From contig NZ_CP134880.1 of assembly GCF_032102965.1 (NCBI RefSeq), forward strand, positions 62,001 through 126,000: a DNA stretch of 64,000 bases, in the 5' to 3' direction. Each line of letters begins with the position of its first letter. Within the stretch, counting starts at the first letter, position 1. The DNA comes from Demequina capsici. Lineage in GTDB: Bacteria > Actinomycetota > Actinomycetes > Actinomycetales > Demequinaceae. Both the position numbers and the translations under genes were made by a program. Of this stretch, positions 35,481-43,452 are shown in pieces. The notes under the pieces were generated by a model that did not search any database, had not been told where the DNA came from, and worked only from the letters and a program-made list of their open reading frames with translations.

Positions 35481-36422
35481 ATGGTTCGCTTCATCATCCG
35501 CCGGCTGCTCGCCGGCGTGGTACTCCTGCTCGCGATCTCCACGCTGTCGTACATGCTGCTCTACATGGGCAGCGGCAACATCGCCCGCACCATCCTCGGC
35601 CAGAGCGCCACCGAGGACACGGTCGCGAAGAAGGCCGCAGAGCTCGGCCTCGACCAGCCTCTCCTCCCGCGCTACCTGGACTGGCTCCAGGGCGCCGTCC
35701 ACGGTGACTTCGGCCGCTCGTGGTTCACGTCGCAGCCGGTCGCGGAGGCGATCTCCTCCCGGCTCGCCGTCACCCTCTCGCTCGTCATCGGCACCGTCAT
35801 CCTGTCGGCGATCATCGCGGTCGCGATGGGTGTCTGGGCCGCGCGCAAGGGCGGCATCGCCGACAGGATCATCCAGGTGGTCGCGATCCTCGGATTCGCG
35901 ATCCCGAACTTCCTCATCGCGATCTTCCTCGTGCGCTTCTTCGCGCTGCAGCTCGGCTGGTTCAAGCCCACGGGCTACGTGCAGATCGGCGACTCGTTCA
36001 CCGGCTGGCTCGGCACCGTGACGCTGCCCATCATCGCGCTGTCCGTGGGCGCGGTCGCCGCAGTGGCCCAGCAGGTCCGCGGCTCCGTCATCGACGCCAT
36101 GCGTCAGGACTGGGTGCGCACGCTGCGCAGCCGCGGCATCCCCGAGAGCCGGGTCGTCTACAAGCACGTCCTTCGCAACGCGGGCGGCCCCGCCCTCGCG
36201 GTCCTCGCGGTCCAGTTCGTCGGCCTCGTCGGCGGCGCCGTGATCGTGGAGCAGATCTTCGCCATCCCCGGCCTGGGGCAGGTCTCCGTCACGGCGACCT
36301 CCCAGGGCGACATCCCGCTCGTCATGGGCCTGGTGGTCGCGGTCGGGATCGTCGTCGTCCTCGTGAACCTCCTGTTCGATGTCCTCCAGGGGTTCCTCAA
36401 CCCGAAGGTGCGCCTCTCATGA
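35481..36422 (+). CDS. ABC transporter permease (DppB/OppB type)
   Basis: 313 residues with six helices. The N-terminal FIIRRLLAGVVLLLAISTLSYMLLYMGSG and the long first periplasmic loop (ending LDWLQGAVHGDFGRSW) are typical of DppB. The EAA loop reads RTLRSRGIPESRVVYKHVLRNA, the contact with the ATPase. AAAGGA precedes the ATG. The stop overlaps the next gene by 4 bases (ATGA). Confidence 0.92.
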   Translation: MVRFIIRRLLAGVVLLLAISTLSYMLLYMGSGNIARTILGQSATEDTVAKKAAELGLDQPLLPRYLDWLQGAVHGDFGRSWFTSQPVAEAISSRLAVTLSLVIGTVILSAIIAVAMGVWAARKGGIADRIIQVVAILGFAIPNFLIAIFLVRFFALQLGWFKPTGYVQIGDSFTGWLGTVTLPIIALSVGAVAAVAQQVRGSVIDAMRQDWVRTLRSRGIPESRVVYKHVLRNAGGPALAVLAVQFVGLVGGAVIVEQIFAIPGLGQVSVTATSQGDIPLVMGLVVAVGIVVVLVNLLFDVLQGFLNPKVRLS

Positions 36423-38242
36423 GCGATTCCGCCAACGTCCCGCTCGAGATCGCCGAGGCGGCCGGGCGCAAGAGCCACCTGTTCCGTCGGGTGCTGAAGA
36501 ACCCGACGGGGCTCATCAGCCTCATCATCCTGGCCCTGGTGTTCGCCGCCGCGATCTTCGCGGGCGTCCTCGCCACGCACGACCCCAACTACGCCGACCT
36601 GCTGAACCTGAGGAAGGCCCCCGGCGGCGACTACCTGCTCGGCACCGACGCCTCGGGTCGCGACATCTGGTCGCGTCTGCTCTTCGCGTCGCGCTACTCG
36701 CTGCTCGGCGCGGCGCTCGCGACCGGCATCGCCGCCTTCCTGGGCGTGACGTCCGGCCTCATCGCAGGCTTCTACGGCCGATGGTTCGAGTCGCTCGCGT
36801 CGTGGGTCACGAGCCTCCTGATGGCGCTGCCCGGCATCGTGGTCCTGCTGGCGGCCCGCTCCGTGCTCGGGCCGTCGATGTGGATCGCCATGTCCATCTT
36901 CGGAGTCCTGCTCGCTCCCGCCTTCTTCCGCCTCACGCACGCCGCGGTCGTCGGAGTCCGCAACGAGCTCTACGTCGACGCCGCACGCGTCGCCGGCGTG
37001 AAGGACCTGTCGATCATCGGCCGGCACATCCTGTCGGTCGTGCGCGCTCCCGTCATCATCCAGTCGGCGACGGTGGCGATCATCGCGGTCGCGATCCAGG
37101 CCGGACTGGGCTTCATCGGGATGCTGGACCAGACGATCCCCACGTGGGGCTCCATGCTGAACGACGCGTTCGGCGCGATGTACCTCACGCCGATCCAGCT
37201 GGTGTGGCCGTCGTCCGCGATCGCGCTCACGGCGATCGGCTTCGCGCTGTTCGCCAACACCCTGCGCGACGAGCTCGAGCGCTCGGCGAAGCCGAAGAAG
37301 CTCAAGGGCAAGGCGAAGGCCGCCGCGGACGCGGCAGTCGACTCCTCCGGCGAGCCTCCGGTGGTGCACGCGGAGATCAAGGAGGCCGACGCCCCTGTGC
37401 TGCTGCAGGTGACGGGGCTCGTGGTCGGCTACGACCAGCCCGACGGCTCGCTCACCCAGGTGGTCAACGGCGTCGACATCGCCGTGCGCAAGGGCGAGGT
37501 CCACGGCCTCATCGGGGAGTCCGGATCCGGCAAGACCCAGACGGCGTTCTCGGTCCTCGGACTGCTCCCGGACGGCGGTCGCGTCGCGGCAGGCAGCGTC
37601 GTCTTCGACGGCGAGACCCTCACCGGCAAGAGCGCCAAGGCGATGCGCTCCATCCAGGGCCGCAGGATCTCCTATGTCCCGCAGGAGCCGATGTCCAACC
37701 TCGACCCGTCCTTCTCCATCGGCAGCCAGATGGTGGAGCCGATGCGGGTCACGCTCGGGCTGTCGGCGAAGGAGGCGAAGGCCAAGGCCCTCGACCTGCT
37801 GAGCAAGGTCGGCATCGTCGACCCGCAGCGCACCTTCAACGCATATCCCCACGAGGTCTCAGGCGGCATGGCGCAGCGCGTCCTGATCGCCGGCGCGATC
37901 TCCTGCGACCCGGACCTGATCATCGCCGACGAGCCGACGACGGCTCTCGACGTGACGGTCCAGGCCGAGATCCTCGACCTGCTGCGAGGGCTCCAGGAGG
38001 AGCTGGACGTCGCGATCCTGATCGTGACGCACAACTTCGGCGTGGTCGCCGACATCTGCGACCGGGTGTCCGTCATGCAGAACGGGCGGATCGTCGAGAC
38101 GGGCCCCGCACGGTCCATCTTCGCCGAACCCCGCCACCCCTACACGAGGTCGCTGTTCGACGCGATCCTCGAGGACGGCGCCGCCCGTGGCGCGCTCGCC
38201 CATGCGTCCGACCGCCACACCACCGCTGGAGGTGCCCGATGA
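36419..38242 (+). CDS. Fused ABC transporter permease-ATPase (DppC-DppD)
   Basis: 607 residues joining two normally separate proteins. Residues about 1-285 are a DppC-type permease (GTDASGRDIWSRLLFASRYSL, EAA loop DAARVAGVKDLSIIGRHIL). A Lys/Ala/Glu linker (about 287-322) leads to a DppD-type ATPase with Walker A GESGSGKT (about 366), Q-loop YVPQEPMSNLDP, signature VSGGMAQRV (about 479), Walker B LIIADEPTTALD (about 500) and switch VTHN. The family signature LSGGQ is VSGGM here, as in other DppD. Fused DppC-DppD is also known in some other actinobacterial systems. Confidence 0.93.
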   Translation: MSDSANVPLEIAEAAGRKSHLFRRVLKNPTGLISLIILALVFAAAIFAGVLATHDPNYADLLNLRKAPGGDYLLGTDASGRDIWSRLLFASRYSLLGAALATGIAAFLGVTSGLIAGFYGRWFESLASWVTSLLMALPGIVVLLAARSVLGPSMWIAMSIFGVLLAPAFFRLTHAAVVGVRNELYVDAARVAGVKDLSIIGRHILSVVRAPVIIQSATVAIIAVAIQAGLGFIGMLDQTIPTWGSMLNDAFGAMYLTPIQLVWPSSAIALTAIGFALFANTLRDELERSAKPKKLKGKAKAAADAAVDSSGEPPVVHAEIKEADAPVLLQVTGLVVGYDQPDGSLTQVVNGVDIAVRKGEVHGLIGESGSGKTQTAFSVLGLLPDGGRVAAGSVVFDGETLTGKSAKAMRSIQGRRISYVPQEPMSNLDPSFSIGSQMVEPMRVTLGLSAKEAKAKALDLLSKVGIVDPQRTFNAYPHEVSGGMAQRVLIAGAISCDPDLIIADEPTTALDVTVQAEILDLLRGLQEELDVAILIVTHNFGVVADICDRVSVMQNGRIVETGPARSIFAEPRHPYTRSLFDAILEDGAARGALAHASDRHTTAGGAR

Positions 38243-39105
38243 CCACCGTGGAGCCGCTGCTCGAGGTCAAGGACCTCATCGTCGAGTACCCCGTCAAGGG
38301 GATCGGCAACAAGCCGTTCCGAGTCCTCAAGAACGTCTCGGTCGACGTCCGTCCCGGCGAATGCGTCGGACTGGTGGGCGAGTCAGGGTCGGGCAAGACC
38401 ACCCTGGGCCGCGCGGTCCTGGGCCTCGCCCCGGTCACGGGCGGGTCCATCAAGTACAAGGGGCGCGAGATCGGTCACCTCAACCGCCGGGAGCGCAGGA
38501 GCCTGTCCGATGAGATCCAGGTGGTCTTCCAGGACCCTTACACCTCGCTCAACCCGTCCATGACGATCGAGCAGACCCTCTCCGAGCCGCTGCGCGTGAA
38601 GAGGATCCCCGCCAAGGAGGCCTCGCAGCGCGTGCGGAAGCTGCTCGATCAGGTCGGTCTGCCGTCCAACGCGGCGGACCGTCTGCCCCGGGAGTTCTCC
38701 GGCGGGCAGCGGCAGCGCATCGCGATCGCGCGTGCGCTGGCGCTCGAGCCGCAGCTGATCGTGTGCGACGAGCCTGTGTCCGCTCTGGACCTGTCGACGC
38801 AGGCACGCGTGCTCGACCTCTTCAAGAGCATCCAGGAAGAGACGGGCGTCGCGTACCTGTTCGTCTCCCACGACCTGGCGGTCGTGAGGCATCTGAGCCA
38901 CCGCGTCGCCGTCATGTACCACGGCGAGATCGTCGAGTACGGCGACGGCGACAAGGTGACCAGCGACCCCGAGCACCCGTACACCCAGCGCCTGCTGATG
39001 GCCGCCCCGGTGGCCGACCCCGACCGCCAGGCCCAGCGCCGCGCCGACCGAGCCAGGATGCTGGCCGCCCAGCGTGAGGCGGACGTCCAGGCCGGCGCCG
39101 CCTGA
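38239..39105 (+). CDS. ABC transporter ATP-binding protein (DppF/OppF type)
   Basis: 288 residues. Walker A is GESGSGKTTLG (about 47), Q-loop VVFQDPYTSLNP, signature FSGGQRQR (about 153), Walker B LIVCDEPVSALD (about 173) and H-loop SHDLAVVRH. The C-terminal HPYTQRLLMAAPVADP is the oligopeptide-type tail. It overlaps the fusion gene by 4 bases (ATGA) and would pair with the fused ATPase domain to form the nucleotide-binding dimer. Confidence 0.93.
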   Translation: MTTVEPLLEVKDLIVEYPVKGIGNKPFRVLKNVSVDVRPGECVGLVGESGSGKTTLGRAVLGLAPVTGGSIKYKGREIGHLNRRERRSLSDEIQVVFQDPYTSLNPSMTIEQTLSEPLRVKRIPAKEASQRVRKLLDQVGLPSNAADRLPREFSGGQRQRIAIARALALEPQLIVCDEPVSALDLSTQARVLDLFKSIQEETGVAYLFVSHDLAVVRHLSHRVAVMYHGEIVEYGDGDKVTSDPEHPYTQRLLMAAPVADPDRQAQRRADRARMLAAQREADVQAGAA

Positions 39106-39138
39106 GCCTCGCTGCAACCGACCCTAAGGAACCCTCGC

Positions 39139-41586
39139 ATGACTCACTCCGACGTCGACGTCACCGTCGACCTCGACGCGCTCATCTCCCAGCTCTCGCT
39201 CGAGGAGAAGGTGTCGCTGCTCACCGGCCGGGACTTCTGGTCGACCGTCGCGATCGAACGCATCGGGCTGCGGTCCATGACGCTGTCCGATGGCCCGTCC
39301 GGCGTGCGCGGACCTGAGTGGGACGAGCGCTCACCCTCGCTCAACCTGCCCAGCGCGTCGGCCCTGTCGGCGTCGTTCGACCCCGAGATCGCGTACCGCT
39401 ACGGACGCGTCGCGGCGTCGGAGGCGCGTCGCAAGGGCGTGGACGTGGTGCTCGGACCCACCATCAACATGCATCGGTCGCCGCTTGGCGGCAGGCACTT
39501 CGAGGCGTTCAGCGAGGACCCGCGCCTCACGGCGGAGCTCGCGGCGTTCTACGTGCGCGGACTGCAGGACGCAGGGGTGGGAGCGACGCCCAAGCACTAC
39601 ATCGCGAACGACTACGAGACCGACAGGTTCACGGCCGACACCCAGGTGTCCGAGAAGGCGTTGCGCGAGGTCTACCTGCTCGCCTTCGAGCGGGCCGTCG
39701 TCGAGTCGCACGCATGGCTCGTGATGAGCTCCTACAACTCGATCAACGGCACCACGGCCACCGAGAGCGACCTGCTCACCACGCCGCTCGTGGACGAATG
39801 GGGATTCGACGGCGTCGTGGTGTCCGACTGGACCGCGGTGCGGTCTGTGGACTCCGCCAAGGCCGACCAGCATCTGGTGATGCCCGGCCCGATCGGTCCG
39901 TGGGGCGACGCCCTGGTGGCCGCTGTCACGGCAGGTGAGATCCACGAGAGCACGATCGACGAGAAGGTGCGTCGGATCCTGCGCCTGGCGGTCCGGGTGG
40001 GCGCGCTCGGCGGTGAGCCGCAGCCCGTCGACTGCGAGGATGGCGTCATGTTCGCCCGCGAGGCGGCAGCAGAGGGCATGGTGCTCCTCGAGAATCGTGG
40101 TGAGCTTCCGTGGGACGCGTCGTCCCTGCGCTCGGTGGCGGTGCTCGGCTCGAACGCAGAGCAGGCGCGCACGCAGGGCGGAGGCAGCGCCACGGTCGTG
40201 CCGGAGCGCGTGGACCCGCCGCTGGAGTGCCTGACCAAGGCGCTGCCAGGGGTGGACGTCCGCTATGCGGTGGGGGCGCTCAACCAGGTGGGCCTCGCCG
40301 GCTTCCCTGCCGAGCAGATCACGAACCCTGTGACCGGGCTTCCGGGTGCACGAGTGGAGTTCCTCGACGCCGATGGCGTCCAGATCTTCGCGGAGGACCG
40401 TCTCGCGACCGAGTACGTGTGGTTCGGTGGTGACGCGCCGATCGCGCCCGCGAGGACCGTTCGCGCAGCCTTCACCTTGACGCCGCAGCGTGACGAGCAG
40501 ATCGAGCTCGGGTGCGCCGTGACCGGACCCGCGCGCGTATGGATCGACGGCGAGCTGCGCATCGACGAGGTGATCTCGCCGGAGGGTGAGGACCTGGGCG
40601 CCGCGCTGCTGTCGCCGGGCGTCGCGGCGGTGCCGGTGGAGCTCCGCGCGGGTGTGCCGGTCGAGGTGCGGTTCGCGGTCGAGCTCGGCGAGCGGGACGG
40701 CGCGCTGGCCGGCGCGTTGGCCTTCACCGTCGGAGGCCGCCCGCGTCAGGCCGCTCCCGAGCAGCTGATCGCCGAGGCGGTGCGCCTGGCCGCCGAAGCC
40801 GACGTGGCCGTCGTCGTGGTCGGCACCAACGCGAAGGTCGAGTCCGAGGGGTTCGATCGCGACACCCTGGCGCTGCCGGGCCACCAGGATGCGCTCGTCG
40901 AGGCGGTCGCGGCGGTCAACCCCCGCACCGTCGTGATCGTCAACTCGGGCTCGCCCGTGCTGATGCCGTGGCGTGACAAGGTCGCGGCGTCGCTGCTCGG
41001 CTGGTTCGGTGGCCAGGAGTTCGGCCACGCGCTCGTCGACGTGCTGCTCGGAGCGGTCGAGCCCGGCGGACGTCTGCCCACCACGTGGCCCTCCGCGCAG
41101 GAGGACGTCCCCGTCCTGGACGTCACCCCGCGGGACGGTGCCGTGGTCTACGAGGAGGGCATCCACATCGGGTACCGTGCCTGGCTGCGCGCCGATGCTG
41201 CGCCCGCGTACTGGTTCGGCCACGGCGTCGGGTACACCACGTTCGAGATCGGCGGTCTCTCGGTGTCAGGCGCGCTCGCTCCGGACGGGTACGTCGAGGC
41301 CGCGGTGACGGTCACCAATACCGGTGACCGTGCGGGCAAGCATGTCGTGCTGCTGTTCGCCGAACGGCCCGATTCGACCGTGGAGCGTCCGGCGCGATGG
41401 TTCGTCGGCCATGCCGTGGTGAGGCTCGCCGCAGGCGACACGACGCGCGCGTTCATCACCGTCACCGCGCGTGACCTGGCGCATTGGGATGCGGGCTGGG
41501 CCTACGAACCGGGCGGGTTCACACTGCGTGCGGGCGCGACGGCGGTCGATCTTCCCCTGTCGGCCGCGGTGCGCCTCGAGGCCTGA
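39139..41586 (+). CDS. Glycoside hydrolase family 3 beta-glucosidase
   Basis: 815 residues, cytoplasmic (no signal peptide). The GH3 N-domain has GPTINMHRSPLGGRHFEAFSEDP and KHYIANDYETDR substrate-binding blocks, with the nucleophile in VVSDWTA (Asp about 229). A PA14-like insert (about 390-530; FLDADGVQIFAEDR) lies inside the (alpha/beta)6 domain, which continues with VVVVGTNAKVESEGFDRDTLALPGHQ. A C-terminal fibronectin-III-like domain ends the protein. It probably cleaves terminal beta-glucose from imported oligosaccharides or plant glycosides. AAGGA precedes the ATG, 33 bases after the ATPase gene. Confidence 0.95.
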   Translation: MTHSDVDVTVDLDALISQLSLEEKVSLLTGRDFWSTVAIERIGLRSMTLSDGPSGVRGPEWDERSPSLNLPSASALSASFDPEIAYRYGRVAASEARRKGVDVVLGPTINMHRSPLGGRHFEAFSEDPRLTAELAAFYVRGLQDAGVGATPKHYIANDYETDRFTADTQVSEKALREVYLLAFERAVVESHAWLVMSSYNSINGTTATESDLLTTPLVDEWGFDGVVVSDWTAVRSVDSAKADQHLVMPGPIGPWGDALVAAVTAGEIHESTIDEKVRRILRLAVRVGALGGEPQPVDCEDGVMFAREAAAEGMVLLENRGELPWDASSLRSVAVLGSNAEQARTQGGGSATVVPERVDPPLECLTKALPGVDVRYAVGALNQVGLAGFPAEQITNPVTGLPGARVEFLDADGVQIFAEDRLATEYVWFGGDAPIAPARTVRAAFTLTPQRDEQIELGCAVTGPARVWIDGELRIDEVISPEGEDLGAALLSPGVAAVPVELRAGVPVEVRFAVELGERDGALAGALAFTVGGRPRQAAPEQLIAEAVRLAAEADVAVVVVGTNAKVESEGFDRDTLALPGHQDALVEAVAAVNPRTVVIVNSGSPVLMPWRDKVAASLLGWFGGQEFGHALVDVLLGAVEPGGRLPTTWPSAQEDVPVLDVTPRDGAVVYEEGIHIGYRAWLRADAAPAYWFGHGVGYTTFEIGGLSVSGALAPDGYVEAAVTVTNTGDRAGKHVVLLFAERPDSTVERPARWFVGHAVVRLAAGDTTRAFITVTARDLAHWDAGWAYEPGGFTLRAGATAVDLPLSAAVRLEA

Positions 41587-41646
41587 CGGCCTGGGCCGCC
41601 GCCCTGGATCGGTGCTGCATGGGGTCCCACCGGCAGCACCCGCCGG

Positions 41647-41673
41647 CGTGGGGGAGGCGATGCCTCCCCCACG
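41647..41673. terminator. Bidirectional terminator between beta-glucosidase and TetR genes
   Basis: CGTGGGGGAGGC and GCCTCCCCCACG form a perfect 12-bp stem with a 3-base loop between the convergent genes. No T-run on either side. Confidence 0.7.
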
Positions 41674-41736
41674 CGTGTGCGGGCGTCGAGTGCCTGTGGG
41701 CCTGGAGTGCGTGCCTGCCCGAGCCGGGCGTCGCGG

Positions 41737-42375
41737 TCAGCGCCGACGCGGGTCGATGAACGGCGTGCGCGCGAGCCCGTCGAGGTAGCGCTTGACCTCG
41801 ACCGTCATGTCGAGTGCCGAACGGTCGAGGAGCCACTGCACCTGCAGGCCGTCCATGAGGGAGATCAGCTGGATGCCCGCGGAGCGCGGGTCGACGCCGT
41901 CGTTGAGGCTGCCAGCGGCGGCGAGGCGTTCGAAGGCTCCGACGACGAGTCCGCGGACCCATTCGTAGCGCTCGGTGAAGAACTCGTGGGCGGGGTGGTC
42001 CGGGGTGGTGGCCTCCGCCGACAGCGTGCAGTAGAGCTCGACGACGCCGGGCTGGTTCATGTTGCGCTCGGTGATGTCGAGGAAGCTCTGAACCACGGCG
42101 CGGGGGTCCTCGAGGTCGATGTTGAAGTCGCGCAGCGCGACGTCGTCGCGGTGGCGGAGCACGGCCTCGAGCAGCGCGGCCTTGGTGGGGTAGTGGTGGA
42201 GGAGGCCGGCGTCGGAGAGTCCCACCTTCTCGGAGATCTCGCGCAGCGATCCGGACCTGAAGCCTGACTCGGCGAACACCTGCAGCGCTGCGTCGAGGAT
42301 GCGCTGGCGTGTGGCCTTGGTCTTGGCGTAGGGGCCCCGTGGCTTGCGCGGCTGCTGTGCGGCTGGCGCGGACAT
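41737..42375 (-). CDS. TetR family regulator (second paralogue)
   Basis: 212 residues with a basic N-terminal arm (QQPRKPRGPYAKTKATRQ) and a canonical TetR helix-turn-helix, ILDAALQVFAESGFRSGSLREISEKVGLSDAGLLHHYPTKAALLEAVL. The ligand domain shares VELxxTLSAxATxxDHPxHExFxxRY and DGLQVQWLLDRxxLDM with the TetR gene at 33.0 kb. The two bracket the transporter/beta-glucosidase operon and probably arose by duplication. It is convergent with the beta-glucosidase gene. Confidence 0.9.
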   Translation of the reverse strand: MSAPAAQQPRKPRGPYAKTKATRQRILDAALQVFAESGFRSGSLREISEKVGLSDAGLLHHYPTKAALLEAVLRHRDDVALRDFNIDLEDPRAVVQSFLDITERNMNQPGVVELYCTLSAEATTPDHPAHEFFTERYEWVRGLVVGAFERLAAAGSLNDGVDPRSAGIQLISLMDGLQVQWLLDRSALDMTVEVKRYLDGLARTPFIDPRRR

Positions 42376-42524
42376 CGGGCCTCCTTCGGCTCGTGCGCTC
42401 GTGAGGTGACGGCGGATCGCCCCGACACGTAAAACCGAGCGGACACTTGATATTCGTCATGCTACCGTGCCGGGGCCCCGATGGCGAGGCGCGCGAAGTG
42501 TCACCACCACCGTGCAACTGCCTG

Positions 42525-42530
42525 TATAGT
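42525..42530 (+). promoter_or_regulatory. -10 box of tRNA-Arg
   Basis: TATAGT lies 24 bases before the mature tRNA end, the only strong -10 match in the 179-base gap after the TetR start. No clear -35 is seen. Confidence 0.4.
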
Positions 42531-42554
42531 ATTGACTCGGCCCGCAAGGGTCAC

Positions 42555-42627
42555 GCGCCCGTAGCTCAACGGATAGAGCATCTGACTACGGATCAGAAGG
42601 TTGGGGGTTCGAATCCCTCCGGGCGCG
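42555..42627 (+). tRNA. tRNA-Arg (ACG anticodon), prophage integration site
   Basis: Acceptor stem GCGCCCG/CGGGCGC, D-arm GCTC-AACGGAT-AGAGC, anticodon stem TCTGA/TCAGA with loop CTACGGA (anticodon ACG, read as ICG), and T-arm GGGGGTTCGAATCCCTC. CCA is not encoded. The gene is intact. Prophage genes begin at its 3' end, and the phage repressor gene on the other strand terminates inside it. Confidence 0.97.
42590..42627. other. Putative attL core (3' half of tRNA-Arg)
   Basis: The 3' half of the tRNA, where phage tyrosine integrases usually recombine. The host gene ends and the phage repressor gene begins across this segment. The exact core cannot be delimited without the right-hand junction, where a second copy of the tRNA 3' end is expected. 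Confidence 0.7.
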
Positions 42628-42895
42628 CTGCTGTGAACACGAGTTCACCAAAGCCCCGATCAGGCACAGGTCCGGTCGGGGCTTCGTCCATTCCCCACTG
42701 GAGCCAGTACACGGGTACGCCCGTGACGAGCGCCCACTGCTTCACGATCAGGGGCTTGGGGTCGATGCGACCGGTCTCGTAGTTCTGCACAGACGCACGC
42801 CCGATCCCGATTTTCTCGGCGAGCTCGAACTGATTCAGCCCCTTGGACTCGCGCGCTTTCCGGAAGCGGTCGCCCTTGTCGAATACGGGGATCAT
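42593..42895 (-). CDS. Phage immunity repressor (XRE/Cro-CI type) truncated through attL
   Basis: 100 residues. Helix-turn-helix of the XRE family covers about 10-60 (KARESKGLNQFELAEKIGIGRASVQNYETGRIDPK). The last 11 codons (ARPEGFEPPTF) and the stop lie inside the tRNA-Arg gene, so the C-terminus is created by integration. AAGGAGG is 6 bases before the ATG. In mycobacteriophages BPs, Brujita and relatives, attP lies inside the repressor gene and integration removes a C-terminal degradation tag, switching on immunity. Size and layout fit that model. Confidence 0.85.
   Translation of the reverse strand: MIPVFDKGDRFRKARESKGLNQFELAEKIGIGRASVQNYETGRIDPKPLIVKQWALVTGVPVYWLQWGMDEAPTGPVPDRGFGELVFTAARPEGFEPPTF
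42651..42684. terminator. Phage-borne hairpin downstream of tRNA-Arg
   Basis: AAGCCCCGA and TCGGGGCTT form a 9-bp stem around a 16-base loop, 23 bases after the tRNA, inside the repressor gene's 3' part. It could terminate the tRNA transcript whose original terminator was displaced by integration. A second small dyad (GTGAAC/GTTCAC) lies at 42633-42648. Confidence 0.45.
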
Positions 42896-42913
42896 GGCTA
42901 CCTCCTTCTCTAG

Positions 42914-42930
42914 TGCCTATGCATAAGTTA
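42914..42930 (-). promoter_or_regulatory. Operator 1 over the repressor promoter
   Basis: TGCCTATGCATAAGTTA on the plus strand, an inverted copy of the site at 42978-42994. It overlaps the repressor -10 box TAACTT (minus strand, 42930-42925), whose -35 TTGTGC lies at 42953-42948 with a 17-base spacer. The repressor probably controls its own gene here. Confidence 0.65.
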
Positions 42931-42977
42931 GCGCGTTGAGCAAGGTTGCACAAGAGGTTGAAAGTAGCGACACGCCG

Positions 42978-42994
42978 TAAGTTATGCATATGCC
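42978..42994 (+). promoter_or_regulatory. Operator 2 next to the early lytic promoter
   Basis: TAAGTTATGCATATGCC abuts a consensus -35 TTGACA (42995-43000), which is followed after 17 bases by TACACC (43018-43023). This is the rightward early promoter. The operator is the inverted partner of the site at 42914, sharing ATGCAT with a flanking TTA. A partial third copy (CCTATGCAG) lies at the start codon of the first early gene. Confidence 0.65.
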
Positions 42995-43030
42995 TTGACA
43001 TGTGCGGCGACCGCGCGTACACCTTGCCCT

Positions 43031-43270
43031 ATGCAGATGCACACGGATGAGCAGATCACCACGGCGGAAGCCGCTCGCATCCTCAGGGTAGACACGAGCA
43101 CCGTCAACCGGATCTCGTCCGGCACAGCACCGAAGCTGCAGCCGATCGACAAGTTCCCTGGGCGCACCGGACCCAAGCGCTTCAAGCGCGGCGATGTTGA
43201 GGCGCTCGCGGCCGAGCGTCGTGCCGAGGTCGAGGCCCATCTCGCTCGCCTGAACGGGGCAGAGTCGTGA
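43031..43270 (+). CDS. Excisionase/BldC-like helix-turn-helix protein
   Basis: 79 residues. TTAEAARILRVDTSTVNRISSG is a MerR/excisionase-type winged helix-turn-helix, followed by GPKRFKRGDVEALAAERRAEVEAHLARL, the usual wing and C-terminal helix. It is the first gene of the rightward operon, where phages of this type carry cro or xis. The start is only about 7 bases past the -10 box, so the mRNA may be leaderless. Confidence 0.75.
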   Translation: MQMHTDEQITTAEAARILRVDTSTVNRISSGTAPKLQPIDKFPGRTGPKRFKRGDVEALAAERRAEVEAHLARLNGAES

Positions 43271-43452
43271 CCGCGCGGCAGGCGATCCGTTCTGCACACG
43301 CGGACGGCTACGACGCGCTCGATGCCCCGACCGTGTTCCTCGACGCACTCGCGAACCTTCCACGCCTGGCCCGCACCGCGGGCTGGCGCCCCGTGCTCGG
43401 AGCGTTCGCCGCCGGGTGGCGCGACCGCCGCCGCGAGGGGGTGGGATCGTGA
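43267..43452 (+). CDS. Small hypothetical phage protein
   Basis: 61 residues, GTG start overlapping the previous stop by 4 bases. The sequence is Ala/Arg-rich with an amphipathic helix (VFLDALANLPRLARTAGWRPVLGAFAAGW) and a basic tail. No family recognised. Confidence 0.6.
   Translation: MTARQAIRSAHADGYDALDAPTVFLDALANLPRLARTAGWRPVLGAFAAGWRDRRREGVGS

Noticed and set aside
42593..42627. The end of the repressor frame as a mere tRNA-translation artefact
   Set aside because: Translated tRNA ends often give such peptides (R-P-E-G-F-E-P-P-T-F). It was kept because the frame begins with a real helix-turn-helix and ribosome site and runs without a stop into the tRNA.
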